NCBI RefSeq assembly: GCF_000526215.1
Contig: NZ_JAFQ01000004.1
Coordinates: 4,960,001-5,024,000 of the forward strand
Reading direction: 5' to 3'
From: Nocardia sp. BMG51109
GTDB lineage: Bacteria; Actinomycetota; Actinomycetes; Mycobacteriales; Mycobacteriaceae
Length of the DNA: 64,000 nucleotides
The position numbers and the translations under genes were made by a program. The first letter of the stretch is position 1. The number at the start of each line of letters is the position of its first letter. Below, one piece after another: positions 1 through 8,884 of this stretch. The notes below the pieces were generated by a model, which worked only from the letters and a program-made list of their open reading frames with translations, was not told the origin of the DNA and did not search any database.

Positions 1-2
1 CG

Positions 3-572
3 GAATTGTCCGTGCAGCGGCGCTATTCGGGCCGCGGCAACCCGCCGCTGACCGAACTCGGCCGCGAACAGGCCGCCCGGGCCGCGAAACATCTTGCGGC
101 CAAGGGTGATATCGCCGAGGTGGTCACCTCCCCGCTGGGCCGGGCCAGGGAGACGGCGGAGGCCGCCGCGCAGGCCCTCGGCGCGCCGGTGCGGGTGCTG
201 GACGGGCTGACCGAGACCGACTTCGGCGACTGGGAGGGGCTCACGTTCGTCGAAGCGGCACAACAGGATCCGGAACGGCACGCGCGATGGCTGGGCGATC
301 CGTCCCTGCCCGCCCCCGGCGGAGAGAGCTTCGACCAGGTGCGTGAGCGGGTGGAGGCGGTCCGGCGCGATCTGGTGGCGCTGTACCCCGAGCGGAACGT
401 CGTGGTCGTCAGCCACGTGACGCCGATCAAGACCCTGCTGCAACTGGCGCTGGGCGTCGGCCCGTCGCTGCTGTACCGCCTGCACCTGGACTTGGCGTCG
501 CTGTCGGTCGCCGAGTTCTATCCCGACGGCGGCGCCTCGGTTCGACTGGTCAACGACACGTCGTACCTGTAG
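3..572 (+). CDS. Histidine phosphatase domain, C-terminal part of a bifunctional RNase H/acid phosphatase (5' truncated)
   Basis: The reading frame is open to the left edge, so only the last 189 residues are visible; the codons before the first possible start read E-L-S-V-Q-R-R-Y-S-G, as expected inside the protein. The visible part is a phosphoglycerate-mutase-like histidine phosphatase: the phosphate-binding arginine of YSGRGNPPLT, the TSPLGRARETA motif, the glutamate-containing TDFGDWEG and the second histidine in VVSHVTPIK are all present. In mycobacteria (Rv2228c) this domain is the C-terminal half of a protein whose N-terminal half is RNase HI. The gene lies at the end of the conserved panB neighbourhood, which supports that assignment. 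The RNase H half itself is outside the window and is inferred. Confidence 0.85.
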   Translation, partial: ELSVQRRYSGRGNPPLTELGREQAARAAKHLAAKGDIAEVVTSPLGRARETAEAAAQALGAPVRVLDGLTETDFGDWEGLTFVEAAQQDPERHARWLGDPSLPAPGGESFDQVRERVEAVRRDLVALYPERNVVVVSHVTPIKTLLQLALGVGPSLLYRLHLDLASLSVAEFYPDGGASVRLVNDTSYL

Positions 573-606
573 CACCCGCGAGCGTGGCCTCGGGGTGGGC
601 GCCGCC

Positions 607-1968
607 TCACCCCGCGTCGGCGACCGCGACCCGCTCGGCCGGCCCGGTCAGCCGGTCGCCCCGGTCCGGGCCCGCGCCGTCCCGTCCGAGGATGTCCGGA
701 TGCCGCCGATAGCTGCGGGCCACCAGCGCCGAGCGCAGGTACCACAGCCCACCGGCCTGGGTGGGGTCGCAGCCGGTCAGGGTGGCGATGCGCTTGAGCC
801 GGTAGTCCACGGTATTGGTGTGGATGTGCAGGGCGTGCGCGGTGCGCTGCCGGTTGAGGTTGTTGCTGATGTGCCGCTGCAGGGTGTCGAGCAGCTCGGG
901 GTGGGCGTCGAGCGGGTCGAGCAGCGTGCACAGGTGCTCGCGGCCGGGGCCGGGCCGGGTGAGCTGGTATTCCAGCGCGAGATCGTCGAATCGGTACAGC
1001 CCGCGGACGAGCCGCAGCCGGTGCACCATGTCCAGCAGCTGATGCGCCTGGTCGGCCGCGGCGGGGATGTCGGAGGTGGCGGCGGTGACGACGGTCGTGA
1101 GCACGGGCACCTGCGCCTCCTGCGACAGCACGGCGACGAGGCGATCGAGATCGACGGACGGGCCGTCGGCGGGGATGAGCAGGGTGCCGCCGTCCACGCT
1201 GAGCAGCGACAGGATGGTGACGTCGGCGTGACCGGTGGCGAGCGCGGCCTGGATGCGCCGCAGCTTGCGCCGCGCGACCACCGCCCCGTCCACCATGGGG
1301 TTGGCCTCCTCGGGATGCGGGGGCACGGCCAGGGCGAGCACGTGGTACCGGTCGGCGATCTCGATGCCGCATTCCCGGGCCATGGTGGAGGTCGGGTGGC
1401 CGCCCAGCAGCGCGGAGGTGAGCGTGTGCACCGCCGTGTGGTGCTCGCTGACCACCGAGCGCAGTTCCCGCACATAGGCTTTCGACACCGCGGTGGTCAT
1501 CGTGTCGAGCATGTCGACCACGAGCTTGGCGGCGCCGACGAGGTTGTCGTAGTCGCCGCGGCGCAGCACCAGCATCCGGTCGTCGCCGTCGCGGGTGTGC
1601 CGGTAGCTGTTGGTGGCGCTGGTGACGACGAGATCGAGCCCGAACCGGAAGCCCTCGTGGATGGCGTGGTGGATGGTGTCGATCGGCACGCCCTCCCGCG
1701 CCCACTGCGCGGCGGTGTCCTCGAGCTTGCGGGTCTTCTCCGGGACGTCGGCGCCCTCGAGCATGCCGACCGCCAGCTCCAGGCACAGCCGGGTGATCGA
1801 GGTGACGTCACCGTGGATCGCGTCGTCGGGCAGCGTCCGGCACGGCGCCACCGTCTCCACGAAATGCCCGACCATCTGCCGGGACAGCGCCCGCACATCC
1901 TTCAGCGGCGTGGAGAACGGTGTCCCGGAGTAGGTGAGGCCCGGGTTGTTCGACATCTCGGCAGCCAT
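607..1968 (-). CDS. PucR/CdaR-family transcriptional regulator
   Basis: A 453-residue protein ending in a PucR-type helix-turn-helix at about residues 375-394 (RTAHALHIHTNTVDYRLKRI), the part that binds DNA in the CdaR/PucR family. The N-terminal 150 residues are helical and resemble the sensor region of actinobacterial members, with a cyclase-like central domain between. The last 40 residues are a low-complexity Gly/Asp/Arg tail. It is a single gene convergent with the phosphatase, 34 bases from that gene's stop. No signal peptide or membrane segment is visible. The regulated genes and the ligand cannot be read from the sequence. An ATG four codons downstream (MSNN) is an alternative start. 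Confidence 0.85.
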   Translation of the reverse strand: MAAEMSNNPGLTYSGTPFSTPLKDVRALSRQMVGHFVETVAPCRTLPDDAIHGDVTSITRLCLELAVGMLEGADVPEKTRKLEDTAAQWAREGVPIDTIHHAIHEGFRFGLDLVVTSATNSYRHTRDGDDRMLVLRRGDYDNLVGAAKLVVDMLDTMTTAVSKAYVRELRSVVSEHHTAVHTLTSALLGGHPTSTMARECGIEIADRYHVLALAVPPHPEEANPMVDGAVVARRKLRRIQAALATGHADVTILSLLSVDGGTLLIPADGPSVDLDRLVAVLSQEAQVPVLTTVVTAATSDIPAAADQAHQLLDMVHRLRLVRGLYRFDDLALEYQLTRPGPGREHLCTLLDPLDAHPELLDTLQRHISNNLNRQRTAHALHIHTNTVDYRLKRIATLTGCDPTQAGGLWYLRSALVARSYRRHPDILGRDGAGPDRGDRLTGPAERVAVADAG

Positions 1969-2218
1969 CGGCGACTTCCTTCCGCCCGATCCGGATGCCC
2001 ACCTCGATCCGGATCCGGTGGGCTGTTACGTGCTGTTTGCTTTCCGGAAACGGTAAACCGAGCGGAAGCTCACCTTCTACTCCTCTTTGTGAAATCCGCA
2101 GTGGTCGTGGAAATGGGCCGCGATCAGGAGAAATACCGAATGTGGCGAGTGCCGGGGAAGCACCGGAGTCGCCGATAGTTGGGGAGGTGCTCACTTTCCG
2201 GTCGCCCGGCGGGCCGAC

Positions 2219-2848
2219 TCATGCCGCCACGGCCTTACGCTCGGCCTCGGTCCAGGCCGCGATCATCCGCGCGGTCATCTCGATGGCCTCCCGGCGCTCC
2301 CGCGGGTCCACCTCCAGCGCCGAAACCCGCAGTACCGCAGCAAAACCCGTATTGATCAGCACGAAGGTCATCACGTCGTACTCGTGATCGTCGCCGGGAC
2401 CGAGCATCTGGATCACCATGACCTTGACCAGCAGGCGCAGGCGCGGCTCGAATTCGGGGATGCCGCTGCTGTAGAACTGCACGCCCGCCACCAGCGCCCG
2501 CACCAGCTCGGCATTGGCCACCAGCTCGTCGGAGATGACCTCCAGGATGCCCGTCACCGTGGCCAGGATGGACTCCTCCGAGACACCGAATACGCGCTGG
2601 GTGAAGCGCTGCTCGATATTCTCCAGCAGCCGCCCGAGCAGTTCCTCGACGATGACCGACCGATCGGAGAAATACCGGTAGACGGTGCCGATGCTGACGC
2701 CGGCCTTGGCCGCGATGCGGTTGGTCGAGGTGTTGGCGATGCCGCGCTCCCCGAAAAGCTCGGCGGCGGTATCCAAGATGTGTTCCCTGGTCGCCTTGGC
2801 GCGTTCCTGTGTCGGGCGGCGGCGCTGACCCACGGCCTTCGCGGGCAT
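2219..2848 (-). CDS. TetR-family transcriptional regulator
   Basis: A 209-residue protein with a typical TetR N-terminal DNA-binding domain at about residues 18-65, including the recognition region AAKAGVSIGTVYRYFSDRS, followed by an all-helical ligand-binding domain without family-specific signatures. The gene is transcribed away from the AarF-like kinase gene, and the shared intergenic region holds a 13-bp palindrome 31 bases before its start codon, which is a likely autoregulatory site. The effector is unknown. Length and domain order are normal for the family. Confidence 0.9.
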   Translation of the reverse strand: MPAKAVGQRRRPTQERAKATREHILDTAAELFGERGIANTSTNRIAAKAGVSIGTVYRYFSDRSVIVEELLGRLLENIEQRFTQRVFGVSEESILATVTGILEVISDELVANAELVRALVAGVQFYSSGIPEFEPRLRLLVKVMVIQMLGPGDDHEYDVMTFVLINTGFAAVLRVSALEVDPRERREAIEMTARMIAAWTEAERKAVAA

Positions 2849-2878
2849 CGCATCCTCCTGCCTGGGGTCGTTCGAAGA

Positions 2879-2891
2879 TGAGCGTCGCTCA
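2879..2891. promoter_or_regulatory. Candidate TetR operator (TGAGCG-T-CGCTCA)
   Basis: A perfect 13-bp palindrome with 6-bp arms lies between the divergent TetR gene and AarF-like kinase gene, 31 bases upstream of the TetR start. Position and symmetry fit an operator for the adjacent repressor. This is inference from location; no other copy was noticed nearby. Confidence 0.5.
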
Positions 2892-3035
2892 GTTTAGCGG
2901 CGGGCGAACCGTCGCGGGAATGATTCGCATTCGCCGGTCCCGCGGCACCGCGTGGGGTGGAATGTGGTGGACGAGCAACACTCCGGGGGTGCACGGTGAC
3001 CGGCGGAGCGAGTACCAACGGAGGTGCGACAGTGG

Positions 3036-4421
3036 GTGACGACCGTGGGTGATCGGGTGCCGAAAGGGCGCCTCGCGCGGGGGAGCAGGCTGGGCCGGCT
3101 GGCCGCGGGGCAGGCCCTGCGCGGCGTGGGCACCCGGCTGTCCATGGTCGGCCGGCCCGAACAGGCCCGGCGGGTGCTCGCCGAGCGGTCCACGCTGCAG
3201 GCCGCGCAGCAGTTCGTCACCGTGCTCGGCGGTTTGAAGGGCGCGGCGATGAAGCTCGGGCAGATGCTGTCGGTGCTGGACGTCGACCTGCTGCCGGAAT
3301 CGCGTCGGGAGATGTTCCGTACCAAGCTCGCCGAGCTGCGCGACCACGCGCCGGAGGTCCCGTTCGCGGAGATGCGGGCGGTACTCGAGGGCGATCTCGG
3401 GCCGCCGGCGCGGGTCTTCGCCGACTTCGACGAGACCCCGATCGCCGCGGCCTCGATCGGCCAGGTCTACCGGGCCCGGCTGCACGACGGGCGCGAGGTC
3501 GCGGTCAAGGTGAAATATCCCGGCGTCGACGCGGCCGTCGAGGCGGATATGCGCAATCTGGCGATGTTCAGCCGGCTGTGGAAATCGGTGCTGCCGAGCG
3601 CGGCGGACGGCGACGTGCTCGACGAGATCGCCGACAACATCGGCAGCGAGCTCGACTATCTGCGGGAGGCCCGCACCCAGCGCCGCGTCGCCGAACGCTA
3701 CCGCGATCATCCGTACATCACGGTCCCCGACAGCGTCCAGGAGTATTGCGGGCACCACGTGCTGGTGACGGAGTTCGTCGAGGGCCTGTCGTTTCAGCAG
3801 ATCCGGGAGCTGCCGGCCGCCGAGCGCGACCGGATCGGCGAGCTGGTCTACCGCTTCTACGTGACGTCGTTGTTCTCCGACTACGAATTCTGCGGCGATC
3901 CGCATCCCGGCAACATCATGCTGGCCGCCGACGGGCGGGTGGCCTTCGTCGATTTCGGGCTCTACCACACCATGGATCCGGTGCACGTCGAACTCGAACG
4001 GGACTGCCTGCGGGCCGCCGGCGAATTCCGCGCCGAGGACTTGTACGACGCCTGGGTCGGGCGCGGCATCATCGATCCGGAGGCGGACGTGAGCGCCCAG
4101 GAATGCCTGGAATACGTCTGGGCCGCCGCGGGCTGGCATCTGCTCGACGAGGAGATCACCATCACCCCGGAGCTGGCCACCGGGGCGGTGGTGCTCGCCG
4201 TCGATCCCCGGGCCGCCCGGTTCCGCGGCATGCGGCGGCAGCGGCTGCCCGCCGAGCACGTCTTCTCCCGCCGCGCCGACCTGTTCACCTTCGCCGCGCT
4301 GGGCCAGCTGGAGACCACCAACAATTGGCACCGCATCGCCCGGGAGTGGCTCTACCGCGACCCGCCGGCGACCGAGATCGGCCGGGCCACGGCGCGCTGG
4401 CGGGCGGGTGCCGCGCTGTGA
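3036..4421 (+). CDS. AarF/ABC1/UbiB-family atypical protein kinase
   Basis: A protein of about 461 residues of the UbiB/ABC1 kinase-like family. The diagnostic KxGQ motif is present in GAAMKLGQMLS, as are the A-rich nucleotide loop AAASIGQVYRA, the lysine of VAVKVKYPG, the catalytic-loop equivalent GDPHPGNIML and the metal-binding FVDFG. Family members support isoprenoid-quinone or lipid metabolism; actinobacterial paralogues are largely uncharacterised. Three in-frame GTG codons are possible starts (3024, 3036, 3045). The GGAGG at 3020-3024 overlaps the first and sits 11 bases before the second, so 3036 was chosen. No transmembrane segments are evident. The gene is divergent from the TetR regulator. 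Confidence 0.88.
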   Translation: MTTVGDRVPKGRLARGSRLGRLAAGQALRGVGTRLSMVGRPEQARRVLAERSTLQAAQQFVTVLGGLKGAAMKLGQMLSVLDVDLLPESRREMFRTKLAELRDHAPEVPFAEMRAVLEGDLGPPARVFADFDETPIAAASIGQVYRARLHDGREVAVKVKYPGVDAAVEADMRNLAMFSRLWKSVLPSAADGDVLDEIADNIGSELDYLREARTQRRVAERYRDHPYITVPDSVQEYCGHHVLVTEFVEGLSFQQIRELPAAERDRIGELVYRFYVTSLFSDYEFCGDPHPGNIMLAADGRVAFVDFGLYHTMDPVHVELERDCLRAAGEFRAEDLYDAWVGRGIIDPEADVSAQECLEYVWAAAGWHLLDEEITITPELATGAVVLAVDPRAARFRGMRRQRLPAEHVFSRRADLFTFAALGQLETTNNWHRIAREWLYRDPPATEIGRATARWRAGAAL

Positions 4422-4709
4422 CCGGCGGTGTCGGTGGGTGTGCGTGCCCGCACCCCGCTCACCGGCGAACGGGAATGCCCTTCCCGCGGGGGAGAACTGA
4501 TGTCATCCGAACGGTGCTTCGCGGCGCACCGGGGCATCGCCGGGGCGGACGCGCCTGACTGTCCGCCGATCGTCGCTCAGTATGCCGTCCAGCGGCCGTG
4601 CCCGTCCCTCGGCGAGGTGCGAGGTGGATTCGAAAGGCGCTGTACGCCTCGATATGCCGCCGGTTCGGGTCGACCCGGATGCCCGGCCGCTTGCCGTGGT
4701 TCACCGTTG

Positions 4710-5192
4710 TCAGCGCGCCGGTGACAGCGCCCGGACCATCTCGTACTCGATCCTGAGATCGTCGGGGGCGTTCGGCCTGCGTTCCCCGGTGGGGACGAAT
4801 CCCCTTCTCCGGTAGAGGTTTTCGGCGGGCGTATTGCCGTCGAGCACCCAGAGGCTCAGCTCCGTGTGCCCCTCCGCGCGGGCCCAGTCGGCGACCGCCT
4901 CGATCAGCCGGTCGGAGATTCCGGTGCCGCGCGCGGCCGCGGCGACGAACACCGACACCAGGACCGGTGACCCGTTCTCCACCAGGCCGCCCGCACAACC
5001 GAACACCTCGGCGCCGTCCTCGGCGACGAACAGCGTGCGCCTACCGGCCCACCGCCGCCACTGCTGCTCGTCCCAGCGGGCCGCCTCCTCCAGGCCGATC
5101 GAGAACGTCCCCGGTGCCGAACCGGCCAGCGCGTCGAGCCGCGCCGCGCGGGCCAGCCGCCAGTCCTCGTCGCCGATCCGTCGCACGATCAT
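4710..5192 (-). CDS. GNAT-family N-acetyltransferase
   Basis: A 160-residue acetyltransferase of the GNAT fold. The acetyl-CoA-binding motif A region reads VFVAAAARGTGISDRLIEAV (R-G-x-G-x-S in place of the usual R/Q-x-x-G-x-G/A), and the C-terminal NTPAENLYRRRGFVPTGER is the typical motif B. The frame is open far upstream, but that part is a shadow of the hydrolase gene in another frame; the ATG at 5192 is where similarity to GNAT proteins starts. It lies 47 bases downstream of the alpha/beta hydrolase on the same strand and may be co-transcribed with it. The acceptor substrate is unknown. Confidence 0.85.
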   Translation of the reverse strand: MIVRRIGDEDWRLARAARLDALAGSAPGTFSIGLEEAARWDEQQWRRWAGRRTLFVAEDGAEVFGCAGGLVENGSPVLVSVFVAAAARGTGISDRLIEAVADWARAEGHTELSLWVLDGNTPAENLYRRRGFVPTGERRPNAPDDLRIEYEMVRALSPAR

Positions 5193-5239
5193 CGTCCGAT
5201 CGTGCCCGGTGCGCGCCGGTCCCGGCAATCGAATTCGTC

Positions 5240-6127
5240 CTACGGCCGCAGCACGGACACCAGGAACTCGGCCTGGTCGTAGACCGCCTTCTCGAACCAG
5301 TCGTCGAAGTAGATGTCGAAATGACCGATGGGATAACGCTTCACGACGGCGTGCTTGGTGCGTTCGGCGGCCTTGAGTGTCGGGCCGATCGGCGCGATCG
5401 AATCGTCCTCGCAGATCGCGTACATCACCGGCACCTTGATCCCCTTGGTCTGCCGCCACGGGGAGTCGAACAGCGTCTTGAGCCCGATGCGGGCGGCGAC
5501 CTTCGGCTGGTACTGCTCGCTCTCCTCGGCGAGCCGGCCGAAACCCTCCGGCACGTCGGAGGCGGCCATCAGCGCCGCGGACCGTTTGCGCCCGGCCAGC
5601 CGCACCCGGACGGGCTTGCGCAGGATCGGCCCGAACAGCAGGTCGGTGAGCGCCACGGTGCCGGTCTTGATCAGTCCGATCACACCCTTCGCCCGCGCGG
5701 ACGCCCACCCGCTGGTGAACGGGCACTGGGCGACCACCGCGGCGAGGTAGTCGTCCTCGTGCGCGATCGACAGCACGTGCCCGCCGCCGAACGAGGTGCC
5801 CCACAGGGCGATCCGGGTGGCGTCGAAGCCGCGCAGCGTGCGGGCGTAGGCGATCGCCGCCCGCCAGTCCTCGCGCTGGCGGCCGATGTGGACCAGCTGC
5901 CGCGGCTTCCCGCCGCTGGCACCGAAATGCCGGTAATCGAAGACCAGCACGCCCATTCCGGTATTCGTGAACCGCCGCGCGTACCGGTCGAGTCCCATCT
6001 CCCGGTCGGCTCCCAGCCCGTGCGCCATGATCACCAGCGGCCGCGGCTTCGGCGGACCGTCCGGACGATAGAGCCACGCTGCACACTGCTCGCTTCCCGA
6101 CGGGAACCCCACCTCGACACGCTCCAT
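5240..6127 (-). CDS. Alpha/beta hydrolase
   Basis: A 295-residue serine hydrolase. It shows the oxyanion-side HG of VIMAHGLGADREMGLD, the nucleophile elbow GTSFGGG, a late acidic residue in AICEDDSIAPIGP and the catalytic histidine in YPIGHFDIY. There is no signal peptide, so a cytoplasmic enzyme is likely. The ATG at 6127 begins the folded region; residues farther upstream in the frame have no hydrolase character. Related actinobacterial proteins are annotated only as hydrolases or dienelactone-hydrolase-like, and the substrate cannot be predicted. The acetyltransferase gene follows on the same strand. Confidence 0.87.
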   Translation of the reverse strand: MERVEVGFPSGSEQCAAWLYRPDGPPKPRPLVIMAHGLGADREMGLDRYARRFTNTGMGVLVFDYRHFGASGGKPRQLVHIGRQREDWRAAIAYARTLRGFDATRIALWGTSFGGGHVLSIAHEDDYLAAVVAQCPFTSGWASARAKGVIGLIKTGTVALTDLLFGPILRKPVRVRLAGRKRSAALMAASDVPEGFGRLAEESEQYQPKVAARIGLKTLFDSPWRQTKGIKVPVMYAICEDDSIAPIGPTLKAAERTKHAVVKRYPIGHFDIYFDDWFEKAVYDQAEFLVSVLRP

Positions 6128-6393
6128 GGCCGAATACGGTAACGCGTTGCCGTAACGGGTGCTGACCTGGACCCTGTCTGTCCGGGCGGGTGCGAGGCCC
6201 CGGCCGGCACGCGCGGAGTTTCCCGGTGTCGCCGGGCGGGTAGCAGTAAACAGCCGCGGGTCTGCCCCGGCACCGGCGGGCTTCGGCCGCAAGCTGTCCG
6301 GGCCGGGCCTGGGTTGCGGGTGTGACCAGGCGTGATACGTATCGATCAGGGGGTCGCGGGCGCGCCGGGATCGCGCAGCGGCACAATGGCCTC

Positions 6394-6818
<425 letters not shown>

Positions 6819-7068
6819 CCACCTTCCGATCCCGGCTACAGGGATACACGATCTGACCGAGTGGCTGGACAAGCTCGGCCGGTACATCGAGGACAGGGCC
6901 ACCCTGCGCAACTCTGTGCAGAACGCGACGCCTGCCTCGGATCTCGTCATCGCGAGGCAGTTCGGCATCACGAAGCAGACGAGCGAGGCGCTGGTACCAC
7001 CCGCGCAGCGATTCGTTTTCGACAGCTGTGCGCACGTCGAATCCTGGGAGAAGCTCGCCGACAAGTAG
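6819..7068 (+). pseudogene. Possible N-terminally truncated hypothetical protein next to rnpB
   Basis: An open frame covers 6760-7068 (102 residues from ATG), but its beginning lies inside rnpB and there translates to a non-protein-like, Arg/Pro-rich stretch. Only the part after rnpB looks like real coding sequence: it is amphipathic, with IHDLTEWLDKLGRYIEDRA and VIARQFGITKQTSEAL, and has high G/C at third positions. No start codon lies in frame between the end of rnpB and this part. It may be the remnant of a gene whose 5' end was lost, or a chance open frame; no family was recognised. Confidence 0.3.
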
Positions 7069-7375
7069 TTTCGGCAGGTGAATCGCAGACCGGTCGGTTC
7101 CTGTGCTTTCACGCAGCGACGGGCAGGTTAACCCGGGCGGCGGGTCAACTCGTGTCTTCGGTGTGACTGGAAAGTGGTATGTTCGGCGGCAGGGAGTATT
7201 CATACTGAGGGGCATGCATCAACGTTGAAGCGGTCGTCCGGGGCAACCGGCGGCTCCGGTAGTCGTCTGATCGGCGACTCCGGCCGGTCCGGCTCCCTGC
7301 GCCGGAAGTGAAAGCGGTCGTGCTCCGGCGTTAGCTCGCCGGATGCCGTACAGACTAGGCAGTATCGTGTGCCGG

Positions 7376-8074
7376 ATGATCACCGTCCGAGCGAAGATCT
7401 GCGGTATCCGGAGCGAATCCGATCTCCGGGCCGTGCTGGCGGCCGAGGCTGATGCGGCCGGATTCATCTCGGGCACAACGCATTTCAGCGAGGATGTGCT
7501 GACCGCCGAACAGGCGCGACGGTTGTCGCGGCTGGTTCCGGCGTCGGTGCAGCGGGTGCTGGTCACCCACCTCACCGACGCGGGCGCGATCCTGCGCCTG
7601 GCCGACCGCATCGAGGTGGACTGCATCCAGTTGCACGGCCTGATCACCCTCGACACCGTGCGCGCGGTGCGGGCCGGTGCCGACGGCCGCCGCGTGATAC
7701 GCGCGGTGCACGTCGCCGGCCCGGAGGCGATCGATGCGGCGGTGGAGGCCGCCCCGGATTGCGAGGGGATCGTGCTGGATTCGCGGTCGGCCGATCGGCT
7801 CGGCGGCACCGGCCGCACCCACGACTGGTCGGTCAGCGCCCGCATCGCCGACAAGTTCGCCGGAACGGATTTCGCGGTGATGCTGGCCGGCGGGCTGCAC
7901 CCGCACAACGTCGGGGCGGCGATCGACGCGGTGCATCCGTGCTGGGTCGACGTCAACTCCGGCGTCGACGATCGAGACGGCAACAAGGATCCGGTCGCCT
8001 GCGCCGAGTTCGTCAGGGCGGCACACGACGCCGCGCTGCCCACCGCTGTTCCAGCCCGACCGCGCACAGAATGA
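7376..8074 (+). CDS. TrpF-like phosphoribosylanthranilate isomerase family protein
   Basis: A 232-residue TIM-barrel protein of the TrpF family. The N-terminal catalytic-cysteine motif KICGI is present, followed by AGFISGTTHFSE, VDCIQLHG, the aspartate of GIVLDSRS, the phosphate-loop-like GGTGRTHDWS and LAGGLHPHNV, and a final VDVNSGVD. TrpF converts phosphoribosylanthranilate to the carboxyphenylamino-deoxyribulose phosphate in tryptophan synthesis. In actinomycetes the dual-substrate enzyme PriA normally does this, so a separate TrpF homologue is unusual and may serve another pathway. ATG 7376 or GTG 7367 could be the start; no strong ribosome binding site is seen. The 3' end overlaps the convergent transporter gene by about 60 bases. 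Confidence 0.8.
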   Translation: MITVRAKICGIRSESDLRAVLAAEADAAGFISGTTHFSEDVLTAEQARRLSRLVPASVQRVLVTHLTDAGAILRLADRIEVDCIQLHGLITLDTVRAVRAGADGRRVIRAVHVAGPEAIDAAVEAAPDCEGIVLDSRSADRLGGTGRTHDWSVSARIADKFAGTDFAVMLAGGLHPHNVGAAIDAVHPCWVDVNSGVDDRDGNKDPVACAEFVRAAHDAALPTAVPARPRTE

Positions 8075-8879
8075 GCACCCCCGCCGCCGCCGTCGCCGTG
8101 GTGATCCGGGTTCCGGTGCACAGCGCGCCGACCAGGGCCGCCACCACCGCCTCGTTGAGCCCGATGATGCTGGCCGTCGCCGCGTCCAGCCAGCGCAGCG
8201 CCTGCCAGTAGAGGGCGAAGCCGGGCCCGAGCAGCAGGGCGCCGACCGCGGCCAGTTCGGCGGCCGTCCGGGCCCGGGGCAGGTCGAGCAGCAGCAGCGG
8301 ACTGCTCGCGATCCCGGCCACCAGCAGTTGCAACCCGGCCGAGGTGATGGTGTGATGCGGCCCCGCCTCCCGGGCGATCAGGCTGACCAGGGTCGCCACG
8401 CAGGCGGCGCTGCCGAGCGCCAGCAGGCATCCCGTCACCGCGGCACTCGTCCCGCCGCCCGCCGGATGGCGGCCGGTGACCAGCCAGATCGCCGCCGCCA
8501 CCAGCAGCATTTCGACGAGTACCGGAACCGTCGGCGCCCGCCGCCCGCGCACCACGGCCGCGGTGATGATCAGCACCGGCGCGGTGAGGTGCAGGGCGAC
8601 CACGACCGGCAGCGGGCCGATCCGCAGCGCGGCGACGTACAGCGCGAGGTTGGCCGTCTCCAGCCCGCCGAGCCGGGCATACAGCGCCGGCCGCGCGGTC
8701 AGCGCCGCCCACGGACGCTCCCCGCACAGCCGCGCCAGCACCAGCAGCGTCACCGCGCCGCCGAGCGCCACCAGGCCCGCGGTCGTCGGCGCGGCCAGCA
8801 CCGCGAGCAACGCGCTGGATGCGCCCCACAGACAGGTCACCGCCACCATCAGGGCGAGCGGGACCAGCGGGGGGCGCAC
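8013..8879 (-). CDS. EamA/DMT-family transporter
   Basis: An integral membrane protein of about 288 residues with roughly ten hydrophobic segments in two halves, the pattern of EamA drug/metabolite transporters. The first helix contains VTCLWGASSALLAVLA, and the second half contains the family-like LLLGPGFALYWQALRWLDAATAS and IIGLNEAVVAALVG. GTG 8879 leaves only a few bases to the stop of the upstream gene (8885), suggesting translational coupling; ATG 8849 is the alternative. The substrate is unknown, though amino acids and other metabolites are typical. Its 3' end overlaps the convergent TrpF-like gene. Confidence 0.85.
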   Translation of the reverse strand: MRPPLVPLALMVAVTCLWGASSALLAVLAAPTTAGLVALGGAVTLLVLARLCGERPWAALTARPALYARLGGLETANLALYVAALRIGPLPVVVALHLTAPVLIITAAVVRGRRAPTVPVLVEMLLVAAAIWLVTGRHPAGGGTSAAVTGCLLALGSAACVATLVSLIAREAGPHHTITSAGLQLLVAGIASSPLLLLDLPRARTAAELAAVGALLLGPGFALYWQALRWLDAATASIIGLNEAVVAALVGALCTGTRITTATAAAGVLILCAVGLEQRWAARRRVPP

Positions 8880-8884
8880 GACGA

